From Chamaecyparis obtusa (Eukaryota; Streptophyta; Pinopsida; Cupressales; Cupressaceae): a DNA stretch of 64,000 nucleotides. Below, piece after piece: positions 1 through 10,977 of the stretch. Position numbers and translations under genes: made by a program. Location of the stretch: NCBI GenBank assembly GCA_027943335.1, contig BSBK01006430.1, positions 436,501 to 500,500 on the forward strand, given 5' to 3'. Under the pieces are notes generated by a model. That model did not search any database and was not told where the DNA came from. It worked only from the letters and a program-made list of their open reading frames with translations. The stretch's first letter is position 1; each line of letters starts with the position of its first letter.

Positions 1-1702
1 TTGATAGACTTGAACCCTACCGGAAAGAGACAAGGATCTATTATGCCATTTATCTAGTTTCTTACTAATCTTGTCTTTGACCCAGCACCACATATCCTTG
101 AGGGAGGGTTCAACAAAGAACGTGATGCCCTGATATCTAACAATCTTATGAGGGCCATCCCATTGAAAGTTGAAATGTTTAAACCAATCAAGGGGTCGAT
201 CCTCCCTTTCGAGACAAATGGATTTGGGTTGAGATAGCCTAGCACCATAGATAGTGCAAAAGATCTTAAGCTTGGTTTGTAAAGCCTCAAATTTATCAAC
301 GGTCGCTTCAAAGAAAATGGCAGTATCATCAGCAAACTGGCAATTGATGAGCTCATCATTATTAGGGAGAGAAATACCTTTCACAGCAGGAGACAGAGAG
401 TTATCCCTAAGGATGTAGAAAAGAGCTTCCAAGGCAATGGCAAACAAGGAAAGTGCCAAAGGACAACCTTGTCTAATGGATCTACCAAGGGGGAAGCAGA
501 TAGAGAGGGATCCATTAACATCAACCTAGGCAAGGGCATCATTAAGTAACATACAGACCATATCACAGAAGATACTAGGGAAACTGAAAGCTTCAAGCAT
601 CATGTATATAAAATTCCATTCCACTCTGTCATATGCTTTTTCAAAATCTAAAAGGAACATAGCAACATTTTGATGGGAGTGATTAGCCCAATTCATGGCT
701 TCCCAACTAGTGATTAAATTCTCGAGAATATATCTACCCTTAATAAAACTAGTCTAGGTGGTAGAGATGAAGTTAGGCAGGATATCCACAAGCCATAAGG
801 CAATAATTTTGGCAAGAATTTTGTAAGAGACATTTAAGAGAGTGATAGCTCTCCAATTTTTTATGAGTGCTTTATCCCCATCCTTGGGGATAAGCTTAAT
901 AATGTCTCTATTATTAGCCACCCCAAGAGAGCCACTGGTAAGGGCTTTCATGTAGATGCCTTGCAAATCATTGCATATCCAACTAATGTTAGCCTTATAG
1001 AATTCCACAAGAAAACCGTCAGGGCTAGGGGCCTTATCATTGTGAAGAGAATTGATGGTTTTTTCAATTTTGTCCAAAGAAATATCCAAAGACAACTGAT
1101 CAGCATTAGTGCTACATAGCTTCTTAGGATTAAGTTGCTTACATTTAGCTCTAAGGTCAGCAGCTTCCTCCAAGTCCTCAGAGGTGAAGAGGTTTTTGTA
1201 GTAATCGGAAAAAGATTTTTTAATGATGTTAGGGTCAGTAACATCTTGGTTATCCACAATAATTCTTTCAATAGTTTCATTGGACTACTTGTGTTTTAAT
1301 AGATTAAAGAAAAATTTTGAGCCACGGTCACCAAATTGAAGCCAATGAGCACGCGATCTAATTTTAGCTCCTCTAATCTTGACAAGTTGATGCTTCCTTG
1401 GGACCTCTTTAGCAGAGATAACACGAGAGTTAAGCTCCTCATTCAAGGGATACTTTTGGATGTTAGCTTTAGCTCTATGGAGGTCATAGGAGAGGAGCTT
1501 TTCAGTGAATCTATAATCCTTGGCCCTTTTTTGGCCAATAGTTTTAAGTAAGTTCTGCCAGGCAGATAGCTTCTTGTTCCAATTGTCAATGAGGGAGCAG
1601 GTGGGAGAGTTGAATTTATTGATGTGACGGATAATGTGGATGGAAGCTAGGACATCTTCATCTTTGAGAAGGCTATTATTCAAGATAAATTTAGAATTCT
1701 AG
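1..1702 (-). pseudogene. LINE-A ORF2 relic: linker and reverse transcriptase
   Basis: This is the remains of a non-LTR reverse transcriptase, the enzyme that copies LINE RNA into DNA at a nicked target. Residues upstream of RT (minus strand, about 1683-1285) match the usual L1 linker with an AHWLQFGDRGSKFF motif. RT blocks follow: NWRAITLLNVSYKILAK near 850, FEKAYDRVEWNF near 640, RSIRQGCPLA near 475 and the catalytic box as FADD near 330 (the canonical form is YxDD or FADD). In-frame stops and frame changes break it into several pieces, so it is not functional. No endonuclease (GDFN or SDH blocks) is found upstream, where ORF2 should start. Confidence 0.82.
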
Positions 1703-2975
1703 TGTGCACAGGGGTATTGGGAAGGCTGACGCAAGTGAAAATAGGATGGTGAGTGGCTCTTAGTGTGGGGCCGAGGCCCTAAGTGGCTAGAACCAGGATA
1801 ACTGACTGAAGAGTTATTTAACAAGTGAAAACTTAATTAAACTTATGGGAATGGGTTAAAACATTAAAAAGATTAAATGTGCCTCACCCATGCCATTAGC
1901 GCTAGTAAAGGCTATGGACGGGAGTGGGAGAAGGTACCTATGCGTAGGTACGATCGAATAGCGCTTGTCAGTATGAAAGGCATTCGATCCCGCATGTGCC
2001 TACTTGGGGGTCGGGGCCCAGAGTGGCTAGTACCAGGACAACCCAAGGAGTGAGGGCTATGCGATGACACTCACTTAGGTTGTTGCTTAGAGTTTCTACC
2101 AAGCCTTAGAGCCTTTTGGGGAAAGATTCATACTTTGATCATCTTTTATTTTCTATTGGGAAAGGTTACCCAACCCTAAGTTTGGCCTAGCTATTCCTTC
2201 TTTGTGGACCTTGGTGTTTATCTCCTAGCACGGGGGAGTGGGCCTTTTAGGTATCCACGTGGTTGGGTGGTAAATATTTTATTAAGGTATCTATTGCGGA
2301 TGCAGTGTTTGAAGATCCATGCTTGCTTATGTACCAATTTGAAGAATGAAGGCTTTGTAATTATATTTCATGATGTAAAATTATTGTTACCTCCCATCAA
2401 GAGTTGAATGTAATGTAATTAGTAATGTATTTCAAAATGATGTATTTGGAATGGGTAGACTTAGGAAAGAGGGAAAAGGGGGATGTGAACCTTATGTATT
2501 AGATGTATGTTGGAAAAGAAAAAAAAGATTTGGTAACATTTCAAGTATAGTAGTATGTTTCTTATTTAAGTGAAAAAAAAAGGCTATTGAAAAACAAATG
2601 TATTACTTGCAATGTATCAAATGGTTTAGATGATTCTATTTGATTTAAAATTTATATTGTTCGTAAAGGGTACTTAGGAATGTAGATGATTTTAAATGGA
2701 AAATTGAAATGAAAGTACTTTGTAGTTCTTAATAAAGAATCTTATAGTGATATGCTATAATTTGCTTTGAGAAATAAATCTTGTTGTTAGTTTACTTAAT
2801 GGATTTGAATGAATCATGCATTTAAATGAAAAGGGAACCTTGGGAGGAATCTAAGTTTAAGTTTTGTTCTTATAATTGTTTTAAAAATTTAAAAATTTTC
2901 ATAAATTATTACTTAGGTTTTCTTTAACAAAGAGAATCCTTGTTCTCTTCCCCGGTTCCCTTGCAGGGCATGACA
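1703..2975 (-). mobile_element. candidate solo LTR inside LINE-A
   Basis: The block starts TGTGCACAGG and ends GGGCATGACA on the plus strand, so read on the minus strand it runs from TGTCATGCCC to CTGTGCACA, the TG...CA ends of an LTR. It has no coding similarity and differs in composition from the LINE on both sides. Two related short stretches inside it, near 1763 and 2008, share a GTGGCTAG(A/T)ACCAGGA motif. The 5-bp flanks (tctag and aaaaa) do not match, so no target duplication supports the boundary; this could reflect a deletion that also removed the LINE endonuclease. It could instead be another repeat type. Confidence 0.45.
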
Positions 2976-4334
2976 AAAAACCTTATGTGGGAGTTTCCTA
3001 GAGGGAGCTAAGTTGAGGCAGTTACCAAAGGGGTCAATGTTGATAACACTCAAGGGAGGGGAATAAAATTGGGGATCCTGCGAAGTGGGGTTATGAGAGC
3101 TGGAGGGGGCTAGATTGTTAGTTGGGTGGGGAGTACTCACAGAGACATTATCAGCCTTCATATTCTTTCTTCTTAGTTTCTTGGTAACGGTCTAAAATCC
3201 ATCATCTGGGGGCATATTGTCAATGGAGATAGGAATGGTTGAGAGAGGAACAAGGGTCGAGAAAGCAAGGAAGGAAGGATTTTTAGAGTTCAAATCAGGG
3301 AAGGGGCTAGAGGGTATCTCATCTTGAGGGTTTTTACTATTCGCGAAGATCGGGGAGGGGTTAGCAGGGTTGGGGGGAGATGTAGAATTACTAGAGATAG
3401 GTTTTTTCTTAATGATAGGGAAATCCTTCCTTAGATGCCCTTCTTTTCTACATAGAAAAATGAGCATTTAAGCCTCCAAGGATCTCAATAGGGCAAGTGT
3501 AATTATCTTCTAGGATATCAATGCACAAATTAGGTGGTATTTTCTTACTAGGATTTAATGAAATAAGAACCCTAGCATTCATATGGGGCACAAGTCTAAC
3601 CGTGTCAAGCATATGGATAACTTTACCCAAAGGTTCAAGTAATTGAGGCAGGAATCTCCATAGAAATGGAGGAACATTTTTAACCAAAATCCAACAAGGG
3701 GCCGAGAGGGCAAGAACTTCCTCATGGAGGGCCTCAGGAGACCAAGCTAGGGCATAGAAAGAAGTCGAACCAACAGTCCAGTATTGTTTTTTTAGGACTT
3801 TAACCTGAGATTCATTATTAAAGAAAAGAAAATCACAAATAGCCCTTTCTAAATTTGTGTATAGAAGGAAATATGAAAAGAAAGCTTCAAATTCCAAAAT
3901 TTATGAAACCAGTCGTCCAAAAATTTTCTAGGAGGACATTTATCAATTTCAATTGCAGAGAAAAAAATAGCAGTGTTTCTTAACCTATTATTTTCTTTCA
4001 AAATTTCCACAAGCATTTCAGAGTTAGGAGCAACAACGAAAGGCATTGGAGTAGCCTCATAGCTCTTACCAGGAACGGAGACGCCATGATCCTTGGACAC
4101 ACAAAACCTGGCTTTCGCATCAATGGTAGGACCTTTCTTAGAAACTACTTTGGAGAAGGTTTTTGGCTTCTTAGACTGGGTAGGGTTAGTTTTAACAACA
4201 TCATGGCTGGTGCCATGATCCTTAGCATTAACAATGGGAGGGATGGGGGGTACGGCCTCTGCCGAATGGTAGAGGGAGGAAGAAGGCACACCACTCATAT
4301 TGGGGGCATTAAATGGAGAAGATGAAATGCTCAC
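2976..4334 (-). pseudogene. LINE-A ORF1 relic (RNA-binding, DUF4283-like)
   Basis: ORF1 of plant L1 elements binds the element's RNA. Three overlapping minus-strand pieces (4334-3849, 3897-3448, 3467-2976) make up one decayed ORF1. The N-terminal piece is Ser/Pro/Lys-rich. The middle piece has the hydrophobic and tryptophan pattern of DUF4283, with a WILVKNVPPFLWRFLP stretch. A knuckle-like CRKEGHLRKD segment near 3440 keeps Cys and His, but the first Cys pair is disrupted and the last Cys is Phe. The tail is Pro/Ser/Asn-rich. At least two frameshifts separate the pieces. Confidence 0.7.
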
Positions 4335-4674
4335 ACCTATAACATTGTCACTACTAGAGACGCCCAGCTATCGCTTGCCATCCTGGGACTTCCTGTTGGA
4401 AATCACCACCTCACCTGCTCGAAATTTGCACCAAAGTTCACAGTCCAAATTCAAAGTTCACCATCGACATAAATAAAAATTCCCACATGATATTTTTAAA
4501 TAATAAATATTAATTTATATACATATAATTCCATTTAATATTAGATTTATAAATTAATAAAACTAAATGTAGTATAGAATCAATTAAACTATCTTATTTA
4601 TGTAATAAAAATATATTAATAATATATACAAATATATTAAATATTATTAGGTTTCCAAATATCTTAAGAATTTT
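4335..4674. other. LINE-A leader and AT-rich spacer
   Basis: Positions 4335-4470 are moderately GC-rich and are probably the 5' leader of LINE-A. Positions 4471-4658 are AT-rich with no coding potential. The stretch ends in the left target duplication of LINE-B. Confidence 0.5.
4659..4674. repeat. target-site duplication of LINE-B, 3' side
   Basis: The 16-mer atatcttaagaatttt occurs here and again at 10458-10473 in direct orientation, immediately outside the LINE-B ends. A perfect 16-bp match at the expected places is the standard mark of target-primed reverse transcription. Confidence 0.88.
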
Positions 4675-4836
4675 TATTTTTATTTTTTTGATGAATAGAG
4701 ACCTTTCAAATAAAAGAAATTAAAGATACATATTCACAAAAAAAAGGCCGGGGGATATATTAAATCACCCCGCAGTGTTCAAACGGTAGAGCTGGAAATA
4801 GCAAGAACTATTCACCAAAAAAAATTGAAAAGGCCC

Positions 4837-7800
4837 TCAGGCCGCAAGAGCAGGAGCAGAGGGCGGAGGATCTTTATCATCTGATCCCCACTTATCAGTG
4901 GGATTGGCAGGCTCATCCGAAAGCACCCAACCAGCTTCATCAGTATTTTCTTTTTCTTTTTCTTCTTCTGCCCTGGGCGGGGAGATAGCAAGCGCCAAGC
5001 GGGGGAATTTGGAGGAGGTGGCCGAAAGCCAATCTCGCCCACGGTGAGCACCGGACCTAGGAGGAGCACCAGAAGGGGTCGATTGCGCCTGCGCATGAGA
5101 CCACCCAGACTGTCGCGGAGGCGGAGAAGCCAAACGGCGCCGCCAACCATCTCCGCCACCTCTCGGAGAGTTCTGGCGAGGGGCCTGGGATCGTGGCGTG
5201 TGGGAGCAGCGCACAGAGGAGCTGCGCCAGCGGTGATGGCCTCTAGGAGGCGTACCCTCAGCAAAGATAGCATTCGGAGGCACCCGAGCCACTGTACAGG
5301 GAGCATTGCCCCAATGAGAGATCAGCTCCTGCAGGTGAGCCACCTCTAAAGCCACTTTAGTAGCTTGGACTTGAATCTGCATCATAACATTATTACATAT
5401 GCAAGCTTTGTTAAACATAGCAACATTAGTATCAAGAGAGCTATGGGAAAATATAACAACATTTCTATCTTTCCAAAGATTGAACAAAATCTCCATCCTG
5501 AAAGTATGCCAAATTTGGGTAAACTTGGAGGGGAGTCTGGGAGAGTCTCCTAAGACAATCATATGCCAAGAGAAGGGCTCAGGCCGAAAAGGTTTGAAAA
5601 AATCATGGATCCACTGCCAATACTGTTGAGCTCTCCTACAGAACCAAAAAATGTGAAGAAAGGTCTCAGGGTGACCACAAAACGGATAGCGAGGGTCATG
5701 AACTCCCAAATGTTTGAGCCTAGGGCCAACTGGGAGACCCTGAAACAAAAGACACCAAGCAAAGAGAGCCATCTTGGGTTCTGTAATGGTGGTCCAGATA
5801 GTATGGAAATGAGAGCTCCAGTGGGAAGTGGCCGAATGAAGATGCCATCTCTGGTTTAGAATATCCACCATCGGAAGATGCGGGGATAACCACCTATACC
5901 CAAGCCTTGGCTTGTAATTGCTGAAAGGCGTGGCAGGATACCATTTCCAATCCCTCCACCACGGCCTATTAGCCTGAATGCCAATCTTGTGGAGCAGATT
6001 GGTAGGAATGGCCGAAACCAAAAGATCAAAAGTCGGGCGATCAGAACTTGCCAGCCGAAATTGCACCTGCATATCCTCCCAAGATCGGAGCCCCATAGAG
6101 ACTCTGGAAAAAAGATCCTTGGGAGTCCGAATGCCACGTTTAAAAAAATGCAAAGCACTAGCCCCTTGAGTTTTGGCCAAGGGTATACCCTGTATGAAGA
6201 ATAAAAGAGACCACCAAAGATTCTGCTGATTAAAAGAAAGCCCATTACAAAAAGCATTACCATCCCATCGAAGCCAGGGCTTTATAGCTTCCTAGGCTTT
6301 CCAAATGCTCTGGATGACGAAGGTGCCCTGGATTTGAACAGGTTCTCTCATAGTGAGCAAGGTTTGGAGACCAAGACCTTTCCAGGCGGGCCAGTGAACC
6401 GGAAACCCGGCGGAGATGCAATGTCTGACAAGAATTTTCCATGCCTCATCGCCAGAGAGAGCTCTAATAATCCACTTCACACAAAGAGCAAGCCCTTACT
6501 TCTGGGTGGAGAGAAGGCCCAAGCCTCCAGAGTCATGGGGAAGGTAGCAGTATTCCCAAGCAACCCTATGAAACCCATGACCATCCGCACCAGAAGCCCA
6601 AAGAAAATCCCTGAGCAGGCGCTCAAGCTTGAGATAAGAGGCCTTAGACGGAGCCTAGCAAGAAGAATAATAAACATGAGTAGCAGCTAGCACTTTCGAA
6701 CAAATCTGGAACTTCCCTGCAAGAGAGAGCAGTTTGCTAATCTAGTAGTGCAGCTTTTTCTCAATTTTAGCAAGAACAACATTCCATAAATCCATAGCAG
6801 AGCCATGGAAGGCAAAAGGGATGCCTAGGAAGCGAAAAACTTCTCCATGTTGCACCCATTTCCAGTCAAAGCTGGCAAGCCAGGGTGGAGCTGGAAGAAA
6901 GGATTGTCTGAAACAAAGCATTTTGCACCATTGAATGGCCGATCCAGAGGCTTGACAAAAGGTGTCCAAGCATTGCAAGGCATTGGAGATGTTCTCCTCA
7001 TCCTCAATGAGAGTGAGAAAGGAGTCATCGGCAAAATGGCCATTGACCAACTGGGAAGAAGAACCAGGAAGGGAAATGCCCCGAACCAACCCAGCAGAAA
7101 CAGAGTTGGCAAGAAAATACCCAAAGCCTTCGGCAGCAAGCACATAGAAGGTAGGAGCCAGAGGACAACCTTGCCGGATGGATCAAAAAATCCCAAAAGT
7201 ATCAGATTGGGCCCCATTGATGGTAATGCAAGCAGAAGCATCTCCAAAAAGCATTTCCACAGATTGAAGGAAGTGCGGCCCAAACCCTAGAGCTTGAAGC
7301 ATAGCCAGAATGAAGGGCCATTCTATGCAATCATAAGCTTTAGCAAAGTCAATTTTGAGGAACAGAGCAGCCTGTTTGGACTGGCGAGCCCATTCCATCC
7401 CTTCCCAGACTGTTATGATGTTGTCAAGAATATACCTGGACTTAATAAAGCCAGTTTACTCAAGCCGCACAATGAGGGGAAGGAGATGTCTGATCTTGAG
7501 CGCTAAAGCTTTAGCAATAATCTTATAAGAGACATTCAACAAAGTGATGGGCCTCCAATTACAGATATCCTCCAAATCGCCAGACTTAGGTATGAATTTA
7601 ATATTTCCTTTATTGATAATGTTGCCTAAACTTTTATTGTGAAAAGCTTCCAAGTAGACTCTGTGCAAATCAGGACCCACAGTATCCCAGAGGTGTTTGT
7701 AGAATTCACAGGGGAAGCCATCGCACCCTGGAGATTTATCATTGGCCATAGAGAAGACCACCTCCTTGAGGTCTGATATGGTAAGAAATTGCTCACAGAA

Positions 7801-9168
7801 GGCACGCTGCTCAACCGCAAGGCGGTTTGGAGTAACAGCAATACAAGCCTTTAGAGCTTCATCCCGAGCAGCAGAATTGCCCTGGGAAGCAAAGACTTGC
7901 TCATAATGTTGGACAAAGGCCTGAAGAATGGCCGAGAGCTTGGTAAGAGTGTCAGGTCCTTACTTAACCTTTTGAATACCAGCATTGGTATGGCGAGCTT
8001 TGAGAGCCTGAAAAAACTCCTTGGAAACTTTGTCGCCAACCTCCAACCAATGGAGGCGAGCTTTGATTTGAGCACCACGAGCAGCATAGGCATTAGCAAT
8101 TTGTTTCTCATGGCGAAGCTTGGCCAGCTTAAGCTGGAGCTCTGTGTCAAAAGGGTTCAACGTAAGCGCTTCAGAAGCACTACGCAGAGCCTTAGTGTTA
8201 GCTTCATAAGCACGCTTTTTGTAGCAGGCTAGCTGACGGCCATAAATGCGAAGAAATCTCGCAGTGCGGGCGATGGTGTCATTGCACCATTGAATCTAGC
8301 CTGTATCACTGTGGGGCCGAGGCTCAAGATTCCATATCTGCAGAATGTGTGACATAGTGGACTTGTGCGTCAGCACAGACGTGTTAAGAAAAAATTGCGT
8401 CTGAGTAGCTCTCCTGGCTCGGGACTGCCAGGTAATGGAAAAATAAATGGGGAAATGATCAAACAAGGTAACGTCTGTCAGAGGAATGACAGGTAAGCCT
8501 CGATCTTCAAAAAAAGAGAAAAAAGATTAAGCCGTTATCATAGCACGATCCAGTCTCTTGAATATGCGGTCAGAACCCGCTCGAAAATTGGACCAAGTAT
8601 GCTAGACCCCACCCTGCTGACGGCGGTTAACATTGGGATCAAAAAGCCCCAATTTATTGCACATGTGATACCAGGCTTCTCTCTCCCCAGCTGCCCAGCG
8701 AAAAGGCAAAATGCCCTCCTTGTCAGTGGCCAGCTCAACCATATTAAAGTCCCCACACATAACCCAAGTAGCTGGAGGCAAGTTGTCTGCCAACCAGTAC
8801 CATAATTAAGATCTTTCAAGAGCATCATTGGGGGCATAAACATTAATGATACCAAAAGAATGATTGTGCAAAGAAAGAAAAATCTAGCTAACATGTTACT
8901 TCGGGTCAGAACCATGAGCAATAACACAAGAATGCAGGTGAGGTGACAGAAAAGTAATTACTCCACCTTTGCCAGCTTCATGCTGAGAAGAAAAAACAAT
9001 GCCGTCCGGCCATATGACACGACAGGCAGAGTTAAGCAAAAATCTTGAAATTTTAACTTCTTGTAAACACAACACGTCCAGAGACTGAAGTCCGCGGCGA
9101 GTATCACGAACATAGTACTTTCTGGGGAGGTCAGTTAAACCTCGCACGTTTCAGGACAAAAAATTCAT
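4837..9168 (-). pseudogene. LINE-B ORF2: endonuclease, reverse transcriptase, zf-RVT
   Basis: ORF2 makes the nick and copies the element RNA. The ATG at 9168 opens a frame that can be followed for about 1440 codons to 4837 with no net frameshift, interrupted only by in-frame stops. The start reads MNFLS, a stop where Trp is expected, then NVRGL, the usual first block of the endonuclease. LCLQEVK follows near 9060 and CGDFNMVE near 8755. RT blocks are NWRPITLLNVSYKIIAK near 7540, DFAKAYDCIEW near 7340, SIRQGCPLAP near 7170 and FADD near 7040. The last stop-free part (6180-4837, 447 codons) has the zf-RVT cysteines (PFCGHPETFLHIFWFC) followed by an unusual Arg/Pro/Ser-rich tail. Stops such as CAA to TAA, CGA to TGA and TGG to TAG or TGA fit cytosine deamination. 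Confidence 0.88.
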
Positions 9169-9404
9169 AAAAACTCCTGCATGGCTTCCTCGTCCTCAAG
9201 AGAGGAGAAGCTATTCTGCAAATAAGCTGGAACCAAACCAAAACTGGGGAGGAGTTCTCCAGAGGTCAACCACCTTTTATCCGGTTCTACCGTGTGGCCA
9301 TCAGGACTGCGGGACCAGCGCATAGTCCTAGAAGAGAGCACTGGAGCCGCTGGCGGTGCAGGCACCACTTCTAGAGTAGGTGGCACTGCAGTCGAGCGCA
9401 TCCC

Positions 9405-10364
9405 CTATGAAATAGGGTTTGACACAATAGGCGCCACTGGTGGCACATCACCTGGCGAGGAATGACCAATGAGCACAACCAGAGACGGCACAACAGCTTC
9501 AGAAGCTTGTGGCGTCTTAGGGCCTGAGGCATTCTGGCCTTTACGCGTAATGATAGTCCATTCTTCTTTCTTTCCAGCCTCGGCGGTTTTAGCTGGCGCG
9601 TCTTTAGGCGCGGGTTTCACCCGAGGGGTAACCAGGGGGCAGTCCTTGATCTTGTGCTCTGCCGACTGACACCGATAGCAGGTGTTGGGAAGATTCAAAT
9701 AGAGCACCTTCTGTGAGATGGTGAGAGCACCAATCTGAATTTCAACAATATCCTTGAGGTCCCTAGAAAGGTCGACCTCAACACAGACCCGCTTCTGGGG
9801 ACGAGCATTGAAAAATTTGTCATGTTCCATGACAATGACTTTGCTTAGGGTCTTAGCAATAGACTCAATGAACAGCCAGCATGGCAAAGGGAGACCAGGG
9901 AACTCAACCCAAACAAGAACCCTAAGTTTTTTGTCGTCAGAGACAGTAAAGTCTAGAGACCACCTCTGAAAAACTAGCAGGGAGGACCGGACATTCCAGG
10001 GACCACGGTTAAAAACTGCGTCCGTCTGAGAAGGGTTAGAAAACTTGAAAAGGAAAAAACCTTTGGTAAGGTTTTGCACACCGTCAAGACAGACCCCATG
10101 AGGGGTCCAGCTCTTGTTGACCCAATCCTTGAGTATACTTTCAGAAGGAGTGCGACCCACAAAGTAACCAATCAGCATATGCTTTTCTAACCATTCACAA
10201 GCAGAATCAAACTCCTGAAGATTGAGAACAATATCAGGGTTACCTCGTGGAAGACCTTCAGGATGAACTTGTGGGGACGTTTGTTCGGCGGAGGCGTCAT
10301 GGCAGTCCGAAGCATCAACTCGAGCACTAGCATCAACTGCTGGGCCGAAGTTGGCCGGGGCCAT
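9405..10364 (-). CDS. LINE-B ORF1, nucleic-acid-binding protein (319 aa)
   Basis: The protein is predicted to coat LINE RNA and to act with ORF2 in the RNP. After an Ala/Asp-rich N-terminus it shows a DUF4283-like domain (about residues 45-200; blocks LIGYFVGRTPSESILKDW, FNRGPWNV and WVEFPGLPLPCW). A CCHC knuckle CYRCQSAEHKIKDC follows near residues 233-246, and then a Lys/Ala/Pro-rich tail. A TAG at 9404-9402 ends it, but the same frame stays open to 9165. Reading through gives about 399 codons, and the final TGA overlaps the ORF2 ATG as ATGA. The TAG is therefore probably a recent premature stop (CAG to TAG), and the original ORF1 likely ended at 9165. The start is the first ATG after the leader. 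Confidence 0.82.
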   Translation of the reverse strand: MAPANFGPAVDASARVDASDCHDASAEQTSPQVHPEGLPRGNPDIVLNLQEFDSACEWLEKHMLIGYFVGRTPSESILKDWVNKSWTPHGVCLDGVQNLTKGFFLFKFSNPSQTDAVFNRGPWNVRSSLLVFQRWSLDFTVSDDKKLRVLVWVEFPGLPLPCWLFIESIAKTLSKVIVMEHDKFFNARPQKRVCVEVDLSRDLKDIVEIQIGALTISQKVLYLNLPNTCYRCQSAEHKIKDCPLVTPRVKPAPKDAPAKTAEAGKKEEWTIITRKGQNASGPKTPQASEAVVPSLVVLIGHSSPGDVPPVAPIVSNPIS

Positions 10365-10457
10365 ACTAAAGGCTAACCCTAATGAATCCCGTAGTAAATG
10401 CGGTATGACAGATGGAAAACTCAGAGCTAAAACATAGAAAGTATGCTGTGTAATCTC

Positions 10458-10473
10458 ATATCTTAAGAATTTT
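10458..10473. repeat. target-site duplication of LINE-B, 5' side
   Basis: Second copy of atatcttaagaatttt, directly repeated from 4659-4674. It fixes the 5' end of LINE-B and shows the element is not 5'-truncated. Confidence 0.88.
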
Positions 10474-10927
10474 AAATAAAGGGAAAACCTTGAGAATCAC
10501 TTAAACCGTTCAAAGAGAGAGAAGCGGACTAATTATGGAAAATTAATCCAAGGAATTGAATAAAATAAATAAAAATGAATAAAATGAAACTCCATGCATG
10601 ATGTTGTATTTGTTGTATTTGCGATCCTCCATTTGGATTGGTTATTTGATAATTGAGAAAAAGCTAAACTTAAAAAGTATTAAAACTACTTAGAACTTAA
10701 TGTTTCTTTTTCTTAATTTAAAAAAGTGTCAATTACTTCAAATTTTTCCCCGTACCCTAATTAAATAAATAATAAAAATGAATAGAACAAGCTGCATGCA
10801 TGACGCAGAATTTGTGGAATAAAAATGAATAGGAGGAGCATGCATGGGGCATAATGATAAGCTTTTTCCTCTATTTGGATTGACTACTTTATCCAATGCA
10901 AAGTGAGAATATAGAGCACAACTCTTT
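10474..10927 (+). other. upstream region of the F-box relic
   Basis: This is AT-rich non-coding DNA between LINE-B and the TATA box. Two related stretches near 10590 and 10780 share GAATAAAAATGAATA-like and GCATGCATGA-like words, so it contains a degenerate local duplication. LINE-B inserted about 0.45 kb upstream of the core promoter. Confidence 0.4.
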
Positions 10928-10935
10928 TATAAATA
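10928..10935 (+). promoter_or_regulatory. TATA box of the F-box relic
   Basis: TATAAATA lies 50 bp upstream of the ATG at 10978, giving a predicted transcription start near 10960. It suggests that the locus was a normal Pol II gene and not a processed copy. Confidence 0.45.
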
Positions 10936-10977
10936 CAAGAAAGTTCATTTATTCGAAGTTAGTGTTTGAGGGTAGAA

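Larger units (their letters stand above)
1..4470 (-). mobile_element. L1-type LINE, family A, copy 1 (cut by window edge)
   Basis: Reading the minus strand from 4470 to 1 gives a leader, a decayed ORF1 with a zinc-knuckle remnant, and the linker plus reverse-transcriptase part of ORF2. The element runs off the window at position 1, so its 3' end is not seen. The endonuclease part of ORF2, about 1 kb in this clade, is missing, and a non-LINE block lies at that place. A second partial copy of the same family is at 31440-33738; both share the stretch around the SLKDMW and KKL-KWH motifs. Family assignment to plant L1 rests on the RT motifs and the ORF1-knuckle order. Confidence 0.8.
4675..10457 (-). 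mobile_element. full-length L1-type LINE, family B
   Basis: This 5.8-kb element is bounded on both sides by the 16-bp duplication. On the minus strand it has a short leader, ORF1, ORF2 and an A-rich tail at about 4693-4675. ORF1 carries a DUF4283-like domain and one CCHC knuckle; ORF2 carries endonuclease, RT and a C-terminal zf-RVT region. It is more GC-rich than its AT-rich surroundings. It is full length but no longer autonomous, because ORF2 holds about a dozen premature stops. Its ORFs are clearly diverged from LINE-A, so it is a separate family. Confidence 0.9.

Noticed and set aside
4812..9669. Many long plus-strand and off-frame ORFs across LINE-B (for example at 6334-6690 and 6847-7290)
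   Set aside because: They are antisense or shifted shadows of the LINE ORF2/ORF1 frames, which carry clear domain motifs. GC-rich coding DNA opens such frames by chance.
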